This document shows, piece by piece, positions 24,222 to 33,156 of a stretch of 64,000 nucleotides of DNA. The stretch's first letter is position 1. Every line of letters starts with the position of its first letter. The position numbers and the translations under genes are program-made. The stretch comes from Chloroflexota bacterium. GTDB taxonomy: Bacteria; Chloroflexota; Limnocylindria; Limnocylindrales; CSP1-4. Location of the stretch: the NCBI GenBank assembly GCA_947475545.1, contig CANJLL010000007.1, positions 62,001 to 126,000 of the forward strand, read 5' to 3'. The notes below the pieces were generated by a model. It did not search any database, was not told the origin of the DNA, and worked only from the letters and a program-made list of their open reading frames with translations.

Positions 24222-25556
24222 TCACGCGCGGGGCGGTCGCGACCGCCCGGGGATCCCCGCCGGACCGCCGAGGAGCCCCGTCAGCCCGATTGCGAGGAGC
24301 AGCCCCGTGGCCGCCAGCACGCCGCCGGCGCCCGTGACCGCGGCCAGCGTGCCCGTGGCCGCGGGGATCGCCAGCTGGCCCAGGCGATTGCCCATCAGCC
24401 GGACCGACAGGGCGGTGGCTCGCGAGCCGGGGGTGGCGATCGATGCCACCCAGGACATGGTCAGCGGCTGGCCCATGCCCAGCCCGGCACCGGCGACAAC
24501 CATCAGCGCCACGATCAGCGGGACAGGGCCGGCGGCCGGCAGGGCCACCAGCGCGGCGGCGCTGACGAGCAAGGCGCCGCCCAGGAGCACGCGCCGCCCG
24601 AACCGCGCGACCAGGCGGCCCAGGACGAGGCGCATCCCCATGGACGACGCGGCCCGGACCGCCAGCAGCCCACCGACCAGCGCCGCGGGCCAGCCGCGCT
24701 CGTCGCCCAGTGCGGGCAGGTAGACGATGATGATGTCGGTGGCAGACAGGACCATGGTCGAGACGAGGATGGCCCTGATCATGCCCGGCGTTTGGGCAAT
24801 GGACAGGAGGCTGGGGCCCGGTTGACCGGGCCGGCTGGGCTGGCCGAGCTGGCTCGGCCAGCGCGCGCGGCCACCCGCCGGAGCGGCTGAGTCGGTTCGG
24901 CCCGCCGGCGCGGCTGAGTCGACCTGCGCGGCGGCCGGCGCCTGCATCGGGCCCCCGCCCGTCCGCGCGACGAGTCGCGGACGCATCCAGAGCACGAGCG
25001 GCAGGCCCAGCGTCGCGAGCCCCGCGCCCACCAGCAGGGCACGCGTGGTCTCCTCGGGCGAGCCCTGTCCGGCCACGATGCCGCCGAGGACGGGGCCCAC
25101 GAGTTGGCCAAGCGACGCCGCGAACGAGAGCGTGCTGAAGCGCTGATCGTAGGTGTGGTCGTCGCTCGCCTTCGCGACGATCCCCTGTGCGGCGATGACC
25201 GCGGTCATGTGGCCCAGGCCCAGGACGGCAAACGCGACGTACACCCAGGTGGGCGACGGCGCGGCGGCGATCCCCACGCCGGCGATCGCCATCAGCAGCA
25301 GGCCGCCGGCCATGAAGGCCACCCCGCCGTGGCGGTCCACGATCCGGCCGATCCGGAGCGCAACGACCAGCGGGAAGACCGAGAAGGCGGTCGTCAGCAG
25401 CCCCAGGCCCGACGCGCCGACGCCGAGATCGAGCGCGCGGTAGGACGCCATGGGCGCCAGGACACCGGTTGTCCCGTGGATGACCACGAACGCACCCATC
25501 AGGAGGACGAGCCACGGCTCGCGGGCGCGGGCTCGGAGTCGAGTCGCGAGGCTCAC
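24222..25556 (-). CDS. MFS transporter 5, first gene of the tandem array
   Basis: This 444-residue, 12-helix carrier is the most divergent array member: APMASYRALDLGVGASGLG replaces the RPMVSYRAL block, and an Ala/Gly/Pro insert of about 40 residues sits in the central cytoplasmic loop. It retains IAAQGIVAKASDD, STMVLSATDIIIVYLPALG and GMGQPLTMSWVASIATPG. It is 5'-most, so any promoter of the array lies in 25557-25724. The start is a GTG at 25556 without a clear ribosome-binding site. Confidence 0.86.
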   Translation of the reverse strand: MSLATRLRARAREPWLVLLMGAFVVIHGTTGVLAPMASYRALDLGVGASGLGLLTTAFSVFPLVVALRIGRIVDRHGGVAFMAGGLLLMAIAGVGIAAAPSPTWVYVAFAVLGLGHMTAVIAAQGIVAKASDDHTYDQRFSTLSFAASLGQLVGPVLGGIVAGQGSPEETTRALLVGAGLATLGLPLVLWMRPRLVARTGGGPMQAPAAAQVDSAAPAGRTDSAAPAGGRARWPSQLGQPSRPGQPGPSLLSIAQTPGMIRAILVSTMVLSATDIIIVYLPALGDERGWPAALVGGLLAVRAASSMGMRLVLGRLVARFGRRVLLGGALLVSAAALVALPAAGPVPLIVALMVVAGAGLGMGQPLTMSWVASIATPGSRATALSVRLMGNRLGQLAIPAATGTLAAVTGAGGVLAATGLLLAIGLTGLLGGPAGIPGRSRPPRA

Positions 25557-25724
25557 CCGGGATGCACGGTTGGAGACGCGGGGTGCTGGATCACCGGCCG
25601 GACGGTACAGCAGCGGGATGACGTCGGTGGCGGACGATCGACGCGGGTAGCGGGGCCGGGACGCGAAACGACGCCGGAGGTGATCCGATGCCGTTGTGGA
25701 TGCAGGGCGGCTCGCGCCGCCGGG

Positions 25725-25997
25725 CTACTTGTCGGGTCCCAGGAGCTGCTGCGCCCGCTCGAAGTCGTCGGCCGTCATCTCGCCCTTCGCGAACCGCTCG
25801 CGCAGGATCTCGTTAGGGGTGGGCCGGGCCGGATCCCGGGGCGCCGCCGGAGTGACAGTCGTGCCACCACCACCAGCGCGCCTGCCGGCACTGATGGTGT
25901 TCACGGCCCAGATGATGACGAGCACCAGGCCGATCAGGAAGAGCAGGCCGGTGAGCCAGCCAACGCCGCCCGCCAGGCCCACGACGTGATAGCGCAT
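25725..25997 (-). CDS. SHOCT-domain membrane protein
   Basis: A 90-residue protein with a transmembrane helix near residues 10-32 (GWLTGLLFLIGLVLVIIW), a flexible Gly/Thr/Pro linker, and a C-terminal SHOCT (short C-terminal domain) motif LRERFAKGEMTADDFERAQQLL. SHOCT modules are thought to mediate oligomerisation or protein contacts. ATG 25997 was chosen over an upstream extension because GAGGTG lies upstream and TACGAT (26041-26046) provides a -10. Confidence 0.78.
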   Translation of the reverse strand: MRYHVVGLAGGVGWLTGLLFLIGLVLVIIWAVNTISAGRRAGGGGTTVTPAAPRDPARPTPNEILRERFAKGEMTADDFERAQQLLGPDK

Positions 25998-26109
25998 CAC
26001 GGAAGACACCTCGTGCTGGCGGTAACCCGCCACTGCTGCGATCGTACGCCCGTGGCTGAGATTGACGTGAACGGACCCGGCGATTGAGCCGCGATCTGGC
26101 TCGCCACTC

Positions 26110-26877
26110 CTACCGGTTCGCCCGCGGGAGGGGTGATGCCGGCGATGGGCTCCCACCACCCTCGATTCGCTGGGTGCGGGGCGTCCCCAGGCCCAGCGAG
26201 GCCAGCACGGGCGTCATCCGCCGCGCCGCGCCGGCCCGATGCGAGATCGCGTTCTTCTCGTCCGCGGACCAGAGACCCAGCGTCCGGCCGCCCGGCGGCT
26301 CCGATGCGGGCTCAAAGAGCGGGTCGTAGCCAAAGCCGCCGCTCCCCTGCTCCGCGCCGGCAATCCGGCCCCGGCACGTGCCCCGCCGCAGGATCAGCCG
26401 CTGACCACCGTGCGGCCCCGCCTCGTCGGGGAGGGCCAGCGCCAGCACGCACACGTAGCGGGCGCCACGTCGCTCCGGCGGCAGGCCGGCCAGCTCGCGC
26501 AGGAGCTTGGCGTTGTTGTCGAGGTCCGTGGCCATCTCGCCGGCATACCGGCGGGTCCGGACCCCGGGCCCCCCGCCGAGGGCGTCGACCTCCAGGCCCG
26601 AATCGTCCGCGAGGGACGGCAGGCCGCTGGCCCGGACCGCGAACCGGGCCTTGATCGCCGCGTTGGTCTCGAACGTGGCGCCGTCCTCCACCGGCTCGCC
26701 GGGGATCCCCAGGTCGTCGAGCGAGACCAGCTCCACGCCGTCCAGCTGGAGCAGCTGGCGCAGCTCCCGGAGCTTGTGCGCCGAGCGGGTGGCGACGACG
26801 AGCCGGGGCAGGGCGCCGACGGTGGCCGCCGAGGCCGCCGAGGCAGCCGACGAGCGCGACAAGGACGACCCGGCCAC
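26110..26877 (-). CDS. rdgB: XTP/dITP diphosphatase (RdgB/HAM1 family)
   Basis: This 255-residue pyrophosphohydrolase removes non-canonical purine triphosphates (dITP, XTP) from the nucleotide pool. It shows the family blocks TFETNAAIKARFA, LADDSGLEVDALGG, GGFGYDPLF and EKNAISHRAGAARR. The N-terminal signature reads VATRSAHKLREL, where the usual Asn is His. About 25 low-complexity residues precede the domain and about 25 follow it, which is longer than E. coli RdgB (197). The GTG at 26877 directly follows the rph stop (TAG-GTG), so the two are one operon, a common bacterial pairing. Confidence 0.93.
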   Translation of the reverse strand: MAGSSLSRSSAASAASAATVGALPRLVVATRSAHKLRELRQLLQLDGVELVSLDDLGIPGEPVEDGATFETNAAIKARFAVRASGLPSLADDSGLEVDALGGGPGVRTRRYAGEMATDLDNNAKLLRELAGLPPERRGARYVCVLALALPDEAGPHGGQRLILRRGTCRGRIAGAEQGSGGFGYDPLFEPASEPPGGRTLGLWSADEKNAISHRAGAARRMTPVLASLGLGTPRTQRIEGGGSPSPASPLPRANR

Positions 26878-27615
26878 CTAGCGGCGGACCGCCGCGAGCG
26901 CCTGGCCCTGGGCCTCGAACAGCTGCGCGAGCCCCGTGCCCGCGATGTCGAGGAGCTCGTCCACCCGGGCCCGGTCGAACGGGCGCCCTTCGGCCGTCCC
27001 CTGCAGCTCGACGTACGTGCCCAGGTCCGTGCCGACCACGTTCATGTCGACCTCCGCCCGGGAGTCCTCGGAGTAGTCGAGGTCCAGGAACGTCTCGCCA
27101 GCGATCACGCCGACGCTGATCGCGGCGATCTTGGAGACCACCAGCCGGTCCATCCCATACCGGATCAGCGCCGAGGCCAGCGCCACGTAGCCGCCGGTGA
27201 TGCTGGCCGTCCGCGTCCCACCGTCCGCCTGGATCACGTCGCAGTCCACCGTGATGGTCCGTTCGCCCAGCTTGCCCAGGTCCACGACGCCCCGGAGGGA
27301 GCGACCGATCAGGCGCTGGATCTCGTGGGTCCGCCCGCCGATCTTACCCTTGGCCGATTCGCGCTGCGTGCGCTCGGCCGTGGCCCGCGGCAGCATGCTG
27401 TACTCGGCCGTCACCCAGCCGGTGCCCTTGCCGCGGAGGTGGGGCGGGACCCGGTCCTCGATGGTGGCCGCGCACAGGACATCCGTGTCGCCGACGCGGA
27501 TCCGGCACGAGCCCTCGGCCCACTTGAGCACGTCGAGCGTGAAGGTCACCGGGCGGATGTCGCCGGGGCGGCGCCCGTCGTTGCGGACCGTGGGCGGGCG
27601 GTTGCCGATTGTCAT
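26878..27615 (-). CDS. rph: Ribonuclease PH
   Basis: This 245-residue phosphorolytic 3'-5' exoribonuclease trims tRNA 3' ends. Family signatures include [75 protein letters not shown] (catalytic region, shown in two parts: [14 protein letters not shown] and TRTASITGG) and the Asp pair in [20 protein letters not shown] 27615 overlaps the mazG stop as ATGA. The longer frame upstream is an out-of-context read through mazG. Confidence 0.95.
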   Translation of the reverse strand: MTIGNRPPTVRNDGRRPGDIRPVTFTLDVLKWAEGSCRIRVGDTDVLCAATIEDRVPPHLRGKGTGWVTAEYSMLPRATAERTQRESAKGKIGGRTHEIQRLIGRSLRGVVDLGKLGERTITVDCDVIQADGGTRTASITGGYVALASALIRYGMDRLVVSKIAAISVGVIAGETFLDLDYSEDSRAEVDMNVVGTDLGTYVELQGTAEGRPFDRARVDELLDIAGTGLAQLFEAQGQALAAVRR

Positions 27616-28838
27616 GGTGTTCGTTCCTCTGCCTTGGCGGCGTCCCAGAGCGCATCGAGCGCATCGAAGTCCAGGTCCCGGAGGGCCACGTCGCGCTCGG
27701 CGGCCTGGCGCTCCACGCTGGCGAAGCGGCGCCGGAACTTGTCGGACGCGGCGCGCAGGGCGGTCTCCGTGTCGATCCCCATCCGGCGGCCGACATTCAC
27801 GATGACGAGCAGGAGATCGCCGAACTCCTCGCGGCGCGATGCCTCGTCCGGCGCCTCCGCCAGCTCCTGGAGCTCCTCGGCGACCTTGGCGAGGATGCCG
27901 TCGATCGTGGGCCAGTCGTAGCCCAGCGCGGCGGCTCGCTCCTGCATCTCCTGGCTGGCGGCGAGCGCCGGCATCGAGCGGCTGATGCCGTCCAGCGCGC
28001 TCTTGGCCCTGGCAGGGGCGGGGGCCACCCCCGCGGCTGCGACATCCGTACCGGAGCCCGACGCCGTCACGATGGCCTCCGCGGCCGTCGCGGCCGTCGC
28101 GGCATCGGCGCGCTCCTGCGCCTTGATCGTCTCCCACTGGCGGTTCACGTCGGCCGCCGTCTTCACGACGGCCTCGCCGAAGACGTGCGGGTGACGCCGG
28201 ACGATCTTGCGGGTGATCTCGGCCTGGACGTCCGCGAGATCGAAGACGCCCGCTTCGGCGGCCAGCTGGGCGTGGAGGATCACCTGCAGCAGCAGGTCTC
28301 CCAGCTCCTCCGCCAGGGCCGGGGTGGCGACCCCGCTCTCCAGCGCGTCGTAGACCTCGTAGGTCTCCTCGAGCAGGTATTTCCGCAGGGAGAGGTGGGT
28401 CTGCTCGCGGTCCCACGGACAGCCATCGGGGAGCCGCAGCCGCGCCGCGATGTAGGGCATGGCCCACGGGCCGGCGGATGCCAGCTCGGCGGCGACCGGC
28501 GCGATGTACAGGCCGCCGGCCAGGTCAGGTTCGGCCAGGGTTGCCAGCGTGGTCCCGTCGGGCAGTCCGTGACGGCCCACCGGGTGGTCGGGCGGGTAGA
28601 GCCGGCGCAGAACGGTCAGGGAGTCCGAACCGCCCTCGCCGTTGCGACCGGGCAGGGGCGTCACCGTCGCCTCCGGGGCCACGGGACCAGCCCTCAATGC
28701 CGCGAGCGGCACCAGGAGCAACGGCCGCGAGGCCTCGATCGGGATGGCACCCAGCCGCGCGGCAGGCAGCACCTGGAGGCCGGCGCCCAGGTCCAGCCCC
28801 CAGCGCAGGCGCGCCTCGGTGACGAGCGCGTCGAGCAC
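27612..28838 (-). CDS. mazG: Nucleoside triphosphate pyrophosphohydrolase MazG with a YabN-like N-terminal remnant
   Basis: Two MazG domains follow one another. The first (about residues 125-245) has [13 protein letters not shown] and [17 protein letters not shown]; the second (about 285-395) has [16 protein letters not shown] and [18 protein letters not shown]. Both supply acidic metal-binding helices for NTP to NMP hydrolysis. An Ala-rich linker (about 245-275) separates them. Residues 1-120 are unusual: [15 protein letters not shown] and [10 protein letters not shown] match the segment joining the tetrapyrrole-methylase domain to MazG in YabN-type proteins, but the methylase core is missing. 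Stop overlaps rph ATG (ATGA). Confidence 0.92.
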   Translation of the reverse strand: MLDALVTEARLRWGLDLGAGLQVLPAARLGAIPIEASRPLLLVPLAALRAGPVAPEATVTPLPGRNGEGGSDSLTVLRRLYPPDHPVGRHGLPDGTTLATLAEPDLAGGLYIAPVAAELASAGPWAMPYIAARLRLPDGCPWDREQTHLSLRKYLLEETYEVYDALESGVATPALAEELGDLLLQVILHAQLAAEAGVFDLADVQAEITRKIVRRHPHVFGEAVVKTAADVNRQWETIKAQERADAATAATAAEAIVTASGSGTDVAAAGVAPAPARAKSALDGISRSMPALAASQEMQERAAALGYDWPTIDGILAKVAEELQELAEAPDEASRREEFGDLLLVIVNVGRRMGIDTETALRAASDKFRRRFASVERQAAERDVALRDLDFDALDALWDAAKAEERTP

Positions 28839-28845
28839 CGGGTGC

Positions 28846-30558
28846 CTAGCTGCCGGCGGTCAGCAGCCGCTCGACATTGGCGGCCGTCTTCTTGGGCTCA
28901 TACCAGTTGGAGAAGCCGGTGCTCTTGTAGACGGCGATCTGCGCCGGCGTGGGGCTGCGCGTCTCTTCTGCCAGGACCTTCACGAGGTAGACCCCGTCTC
29001 CGGAGATCACGACGGAATCGCTCAGGCCGCCGATGCCCGTCTTGAAGACCGCGTCCTCCAGTTGCTGGGTCAACTCGCCGCGCGAGATCCAGCCGCCGTC
29101 GCCGCCCTCGGCCGCACCGGGGCCCTCCGAGTTGTCGCGGGCGAGGTCGCTGAACTTGGCGCCGGTATCGAGCTGCGTCCTGACCTGGGCCGCCCACTGC
29201 TCGTCGGTGGGGCCGTGCATGATCTGGATCACGTCCCAGCCAAAGGAGGTCCTGATGGGCTCCAGGAGATCGCCGGGTTTCAGGCTGGTGTCCAGGATGG
29301 CGGCCGCGTATGACGGGTCGATGGAGCTGTTCTCGTCGTAGTACGGGAGCTTGCCGCCGGTCAGCTTGGCGGAGGCTTCGTCGCTGTCCTTGCGCGCAAT
29401 GGCATCGAACTGGCCGATGTCCACCTTGAGCTTGGCGTACGTTGCGCGCGCCTCGTCCTCCGCCGCCTTCCAGGCCGGATCCGTCTCGGCGAGCGCGGCC
29501 GCTCCGGCCGGGTCGTTCTTGGGCGAGTACAGGACGTGGCGCGTCTTGACGGCCGTCGCGGACGGCGCCGAGCCGTTGTCGGCGATGTAGATCTCGGCGA
29601 TGTGGCGCTGCGCGGATGGCAGGGAGAGGTCCGCGATGACCTTGGCCTCGAGCTTGTCCCGGATCACGTCGGCCTTGATGACGGCGCGGTAATCCGCCGT
29701 CTTGATCTTGGCGTCCGTGAGGCGCGTCTGGAACGTGACGTCCTCCTGGGCGGCGCCTTCTTCCGTGGCACGCCCGATGCGGAACGTGCCGTCCTCGCCC
29801 TCCAGCACGCCCGTGATCGTGTTGAGCGGTGCCTTGAAGATGGCGTCGAGGTAGACGGCGTCGTACGTGACGCTGGCGCCGAGGAAGCCCAGGTCGCCGT
29901 TGGCCCCGCCGTACTCGGCGGTCGATACCGCGGACGCCACGTCCTCCCACGACTTGCCGGCCTTCAGGTCCGCGAGGGCCTGATCCGCCTTGGCCTTGGC
30001 CGCGACCACCTGGGCGGCGGTCGGCTCGCGGACGCCCGGGTCGCGCTCCGGCTGGACCTCGATGACCCAGGCATGGCGCTGCGTCTCGACAGTGGCTTCC
30101 TTCTTGAACTTCGCGTCGATCTCGGCATCCGTGACCGTGATGCCGGCCTCGCTGGCCAGCTTGGCCTGGATCCGGACGTCGATCACCCGCTCGAGGGCGA
30201 TCGCCACCAGCTGGCTCTTGCTGTTGTTGATGTACTGGATCTGCTGGGACTCCTGATCGTCCGTCATGTAGCCCAGGTTCACGAGGGTCCGCAGCCGCGC
30301 CTCGGCGTAGTCGATGCGGAAGGTCTCGATGGAGTAGCGCGTCGCGAACTCGTCCTTCGTGATGGTCTCGCCGTACACCTTGGCCGCGGGCGCGAGGTGG
30401 CCGTTGTACCAGGTGAGGCCCAGCGCCGCGACCAGGATGACCACCGCCGCGACGATGGAGATCGCGAAGCCAAGGTTGATGTAGAAGTTGCGCCGGTCAC
30501 CCGGATGGGCGGGCGGGCGGGCGTCGCGCCGCGCGACGGGCTTGGCTCGTAGGGTCAT
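28846..30558 (-). CDS. Membrane-anchored parvulin-type peptidyl-prolyl isomerase (PrsA/SurA-like)
   Basis: This 570-residue protein has one N-terminal transmembrane helix (about 29-50) that anchors an extracytoplasmic chaperone. It contains a SurA_N-like helical region (about 65-150) and at least two parvulin-like segments: about 155-260 (RHAWVIEVQPERDP to DLGFLGA) and about 400-540 (KTRHVLYSPKNDP, then GGDGGWISRGELTQQLEDAV and GVYLVKVLAEE). Such proteins fold exported proteins. ATG 30558 has a weak GGGA site. TACGAT at 30616-30611 could be its promoter. It heads the mazG-rph-rdgB run and lies 7 bp before mazG. Confidence 0.86.
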   Translation of the reverse strand: MTLRAKPVARRDARPPAHPGDRRNFYINLGFAISIVAAVVILVAALGLTWYNGHLAPAAKVYGETITKDEFATRYSIETFRIDYAEARLRTLVNLGYMTDDQESQQIQYINNSKSQLVAIALERVIDVRIQAKLASEAGITVTDAEIDAKFKKEATVETQRHAWVIEVQPERDPGVREPTAAQVVAAKAKADQALADLKAGKSWEDVASAVSTAEYGGANGDLGFLGASVTYDAVYLDAIFKAPLNTITGVLEGEDGTFRIGRATEEGAAQEDVTFQTRLTDAKIKTADYRAVIKADVIRDKLEAKVIADLSLPSAQRHIAEIYIADNGSAPSATAVKTRHVLYSPKNDPAGAAALAETDPAWKAAEDEARATYAKLKVDIGQFDAIARKDSDEASAKLTGGKLPYYDENSSIDPSYAAAILDTSLKPGDLLEPIRTSFGWDVIQIMHGPTDEQWAAQVRTQLDTGAKFSDLARDNSEGPGAAEGGDGGWISRGELTQQLEDAVFKTGIGGLSDSVVISGDGVYLVKVLAEETRSPTPAQIAVYKSTGFSNWYEPKKTAANVERLLTAGS

Positions 30559-30675
30559 GGGGTGATGGATTCCCTGCAGCGGTCCGCCGGCCGAAGGCGG
30601 ACGGGGTCGCAATCGTACCCCAACCGCGGCCGCGATCCAGCGCCGGCGCAGGGGCGCGCGACCTCGCCGCGCCGA

Positions 30676-31920
30676 TCAGGACGCGGTCGTGCCAATCAGG
30701 CGCTCCACGAGGGCCACGTAGGTGATGGCCTCCCGCTCCCACGCGTGGTCATCGACGGTGGCACGCGTCAGCGCCACCGCCGCCTCCCGGCCCGGGCCGT
30801 CGTCGACGACCGCCAGGATGGCCGCGGCGAGCCCATCGGCGTCGCCGGGCGTGTAGGTCGAGACGGTGCCCGGCCCGAAGGTCCGCTCGACCATCGGGAG
30901 CCGGGAGCAGATCGCCGGCTTGCCCATCGCGCCGTACTCGAAGATCTTGGTGGAGAGGCTGATGTCCGTGAACCGGTCGTGCCGGGTGGGCGCCAGCCCG
31001 ATGTCCCGGGCGGCAATCGCCGCGGGAACATCCTCGAGCGGGATCCGGCCGTGGAACGTGACGACGGCTGCCAGGCCCGCCTCGTTGACCTCGCCCTGGA
31101 GCGTCTCCTCCGAGTCGCCGCGGCCGAAGACATCGAGCGTCAGCGCCAGCGCGGGGCGCTGCGCACGCAGCCGGGCGATGGCGGCAATCACCACGTCCAG
31201 CTCATACGTGGGCGTGAGGGCGCCCGTGTAGACCAGGCGGACCACGCCGTCCTGCGCAAACGTCCGAACGGGGTATCGGGCGGCATCGAACCGCGCGAGG
31301 GACGGGCTGTTCCGGACGACGCTGACGCGCGACCGGGCGATGCCCCGCTCCACGAGACGGTCGGCCAGCGCATCGTTCACGGTCTGCGCGTGGTTGGCAG
31401 CCGCGATCGCGACTCGCTCCTGGAGCAGCAGCGCGCGGTAGACCAGAGGCTTGGAGGCACCCGGGAATCGGCTCCGGAAGAACTCGGGCATCGCCTCGTG
31501 CAGGTCGATCAGCACCGGCACCCCCACCATCCGGAGCGGCAGCGCCGCGATGCTCAGGAAGTCCGGCAGCGTGTGAACCTGGACCAGGGCGTACTGGCGA
31601 CGCGGCTGGGCGCGGACCAGGGCGAGGGCCGCCCGGACAAAGAAGTCAAGGTACTCGCGCAGGTAGACCGAGAGGCGCGCGCCCTGGTGACGCTGCACGT
31701 CCAGGTGGTGGACCCGCACGCCTGCCACCTCGGCCTCGGCGGGCTCGCCCGGCCGCCTGAGCCCGTAGACGTCGACGGGTCGCCCCGCCGCCACCAGCGC
31801 CTCTGCCTCGCGCCGGACGCGCGGGTCTTCTTCGTAGTACGAGTGGGTCAGCATCGCCACGGGGCGGGGCGCCGCGGGCGACCTTGGGGGCTGGTTCACC
31901 GCCGGATGATACCGGCGCAC
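30676..31920 (-). CDS. GT4-like glycosyltransferase, last gene of the polysaccharide operon
   Basis: A 414-residue glycosyltransferase of the GT-B fold. The N-terminal domain has MLTHSYYEEDPRVRREAEAL; the C-terminal donor-binding domain has VRLVYTGALTPTYELDVV and, near residue 320, TDISLSTKIFEYGAMGKPAIC, which supplies the E-x7-E-like sugar-nucleotide site of GT4 enzymes. It probably adds a sugar to a lipid-linked surface glycan. The GTG at 31920 follows the upstream TAG stop with no gap, so translation is likely coupled. Acceptor and donor are unknown. Confidence 0.85.
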   Translation of the reverse strand: MRRYHPAVNQPPRSPAAPRPVAMLTHSYYEEDPRVRREAEALVAAGRPVDVYGLRRPGEPAEAEVAGVRVHHLDVQRHQGARLSVYLREYLDFFVRAALALVRAQPRRQYALVQVHTLPDFLSIAALPLRMVGVPVLIDLHEAMPEFFRSRFPGASKPLVYRALLLQERVAIAAANHAQTVNDALADRLVERGIARSRVSVVRNSPSLARFDAARYPVRTFAQDGVVRLVYTGALTPTYELDVVIAAIARLRAQRPALALTLDVFGRGDSEETLQGEVNEAGLAAVVTFHGRIPLEDVPAAIAARDIGLAPTRHDRFTDISLSTKIFEYGAMGKPAICSRLPMVERTFGPGTVSTYTPGDADGLAAAILAVVDDGPGREAAVALTRATVDDHAWEREAITYVALVERLIGTTAS

Positions 31921-33156
31921 CTAGGGTGCGGCGCCGAGGTCGCGGAGCAGCGCCACCAGTCCGCCGACCTGGTGCTCCCAGCCATAGGTCTCGCTGACGG
32001 CGCGGCGGCCGGCCGCACCGTATGCCGCGCGGCGCTCCGGCGTCGCCTCCAGGATCACCCGGATGGCCCGTGCCAGGTCGTCGGGGTCCCCTGGCCGGCA
32101 GAGCTCGCCGCAGCCCATCTCCCGCACGATCGCGGCCATCCCTTCGAGGTCCGTGGCCACCACCGGGACCCCGGCGCCCATCGCATCGAAGAGCTTGGTG
32201 GGCGCCGTCAGCCGGTGATTCAGGGTGATCGGCTCGATCGGCATCGCGGCGATGTCCGCCGCGGCGGTCACACCGGGGATGTCTTCCGGCCGAACGCGGG
32301 GCAGGAAGTGGATCCGGCCCGCCGAGGCACCCGCGGACGCCCGGGCCCGCATCGGCTCGAACAGCGACCCGAAGCCAACAACGGCCAGGTGGACCCCGGG
32401 CAGCCGATCCAGCGCGTCGATCAGCGCCTCGATGCCCCGACCGGGGACGATCTGGCCGAAGCTCAGGACCAGGGGCAGGGCAGGATCCAGCCCCAGCTCG
32501 CGGTGGAGGAGCCGATCGCCCCCCGGTCGGAGCTCGGAGAGCAGCGGGCCGTTGTGCACCACGACGGGCCGGCGGCCGGTGGTCCGTGCCAGCACCTCGG
32601 CGTACGGGCGGCTCGCGGTCACGAGGCCGTCGGCGCCTCGGATCCACGCCCGCTCCCGCCAGTGGAGGAGTCGCCGCCACGGCCCCGGCAGGAGCGCGAA
32701 GCGGGCGCTCTCGACGTCCAGGTCCGGGGCGTCGTGGACCACCTTCCCGCCCCGGCGCCGGCGCAGGTCCAACGCCACCGGCAGGGAGATGAGCGCCTCG
32801 GAGAGCCAGACGTCGGCGGCGGGGACGACCCGCTCGATCCGCGCGGCCCACGCCCGCGCCATGAACAGGAACCGGACCGCCTGCGCCGCCCGGCCGGCCG
32901 TGTCGCGCAGGATCGTGATCGGCGTTCGCCGGGACGGCCCCTCGCCCGGCAGGCGTGGCGTCCGTGCCCAGCGTGGGGCCGGCTGCGCCACCCGGACCAC
33001 GTCGAAGCCGGCCTGCCGCTCGCGCTCGGGCAAGCCATCGCCGGGCCGGGCCACCACGGTGACCTCGTAGCCGGCGTCGACCAGGCTGCGGGCCAGCTTC
33101 CAGACCCGGTAGTCCGTCACGAACGGGTTGTTGGTCAGCAGCGCGACGCGGGTCAT
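31921..33156 (-). CDS. GT4-like glycosyltransferase
   Basis: This 411-residue GT-B enzyme starts MTRVALLTNNPFVTDYRVWK and has the donor-side stretch LPLVLSFGQIVPGRGIEALI and, further on, LTAPTKLFDAMGAGVPVVAT, the usual GT4 donor loop. It shares wording with the next gene upstream (NHRLT...KLFxxMxAGxPVV), indicating duplication. ATG 33156 overlaps the upstream stop as ATGA. Likely part of the assembly line for the surface glycan whose UDP-sugar is made by the same operon. Confidence 0.85.
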   Translation of the reverse strand: MTRVALLTNNPFVTDYRVWKLARSLVDAGYEVTVVARPGDGLPERERQAGFDVVRVAQPAPRWARTPRLPGEGPSRRTPITILRDTAGRAAQAVRFLFMARAWAARIERVVPAADVWLSEALISLPVALDLRRRRGGKVVHDAPDLDVESARFALLPGPWRRLLHWRERAWIRGADGLVTASRPYAEVLARTTGRRPVVVHNGPLLSELRPGGDRLLHRELGLDPALPLVLSFGQIVPGRGIEALIDALDRLPGVHLAVVGFGSLFEPMRARASAGASAGRIHFLPRVRPEDIPGVTAAADIAAMPIEPITLNHRLTAPTKLFDAMGAGVPVVATDLEGMAAIVREMGCGELCRPGDPDDLARAIRVILEATPERRAAYGAAGRRAVSETYGWEHQVGGLVALLRDLGAAP

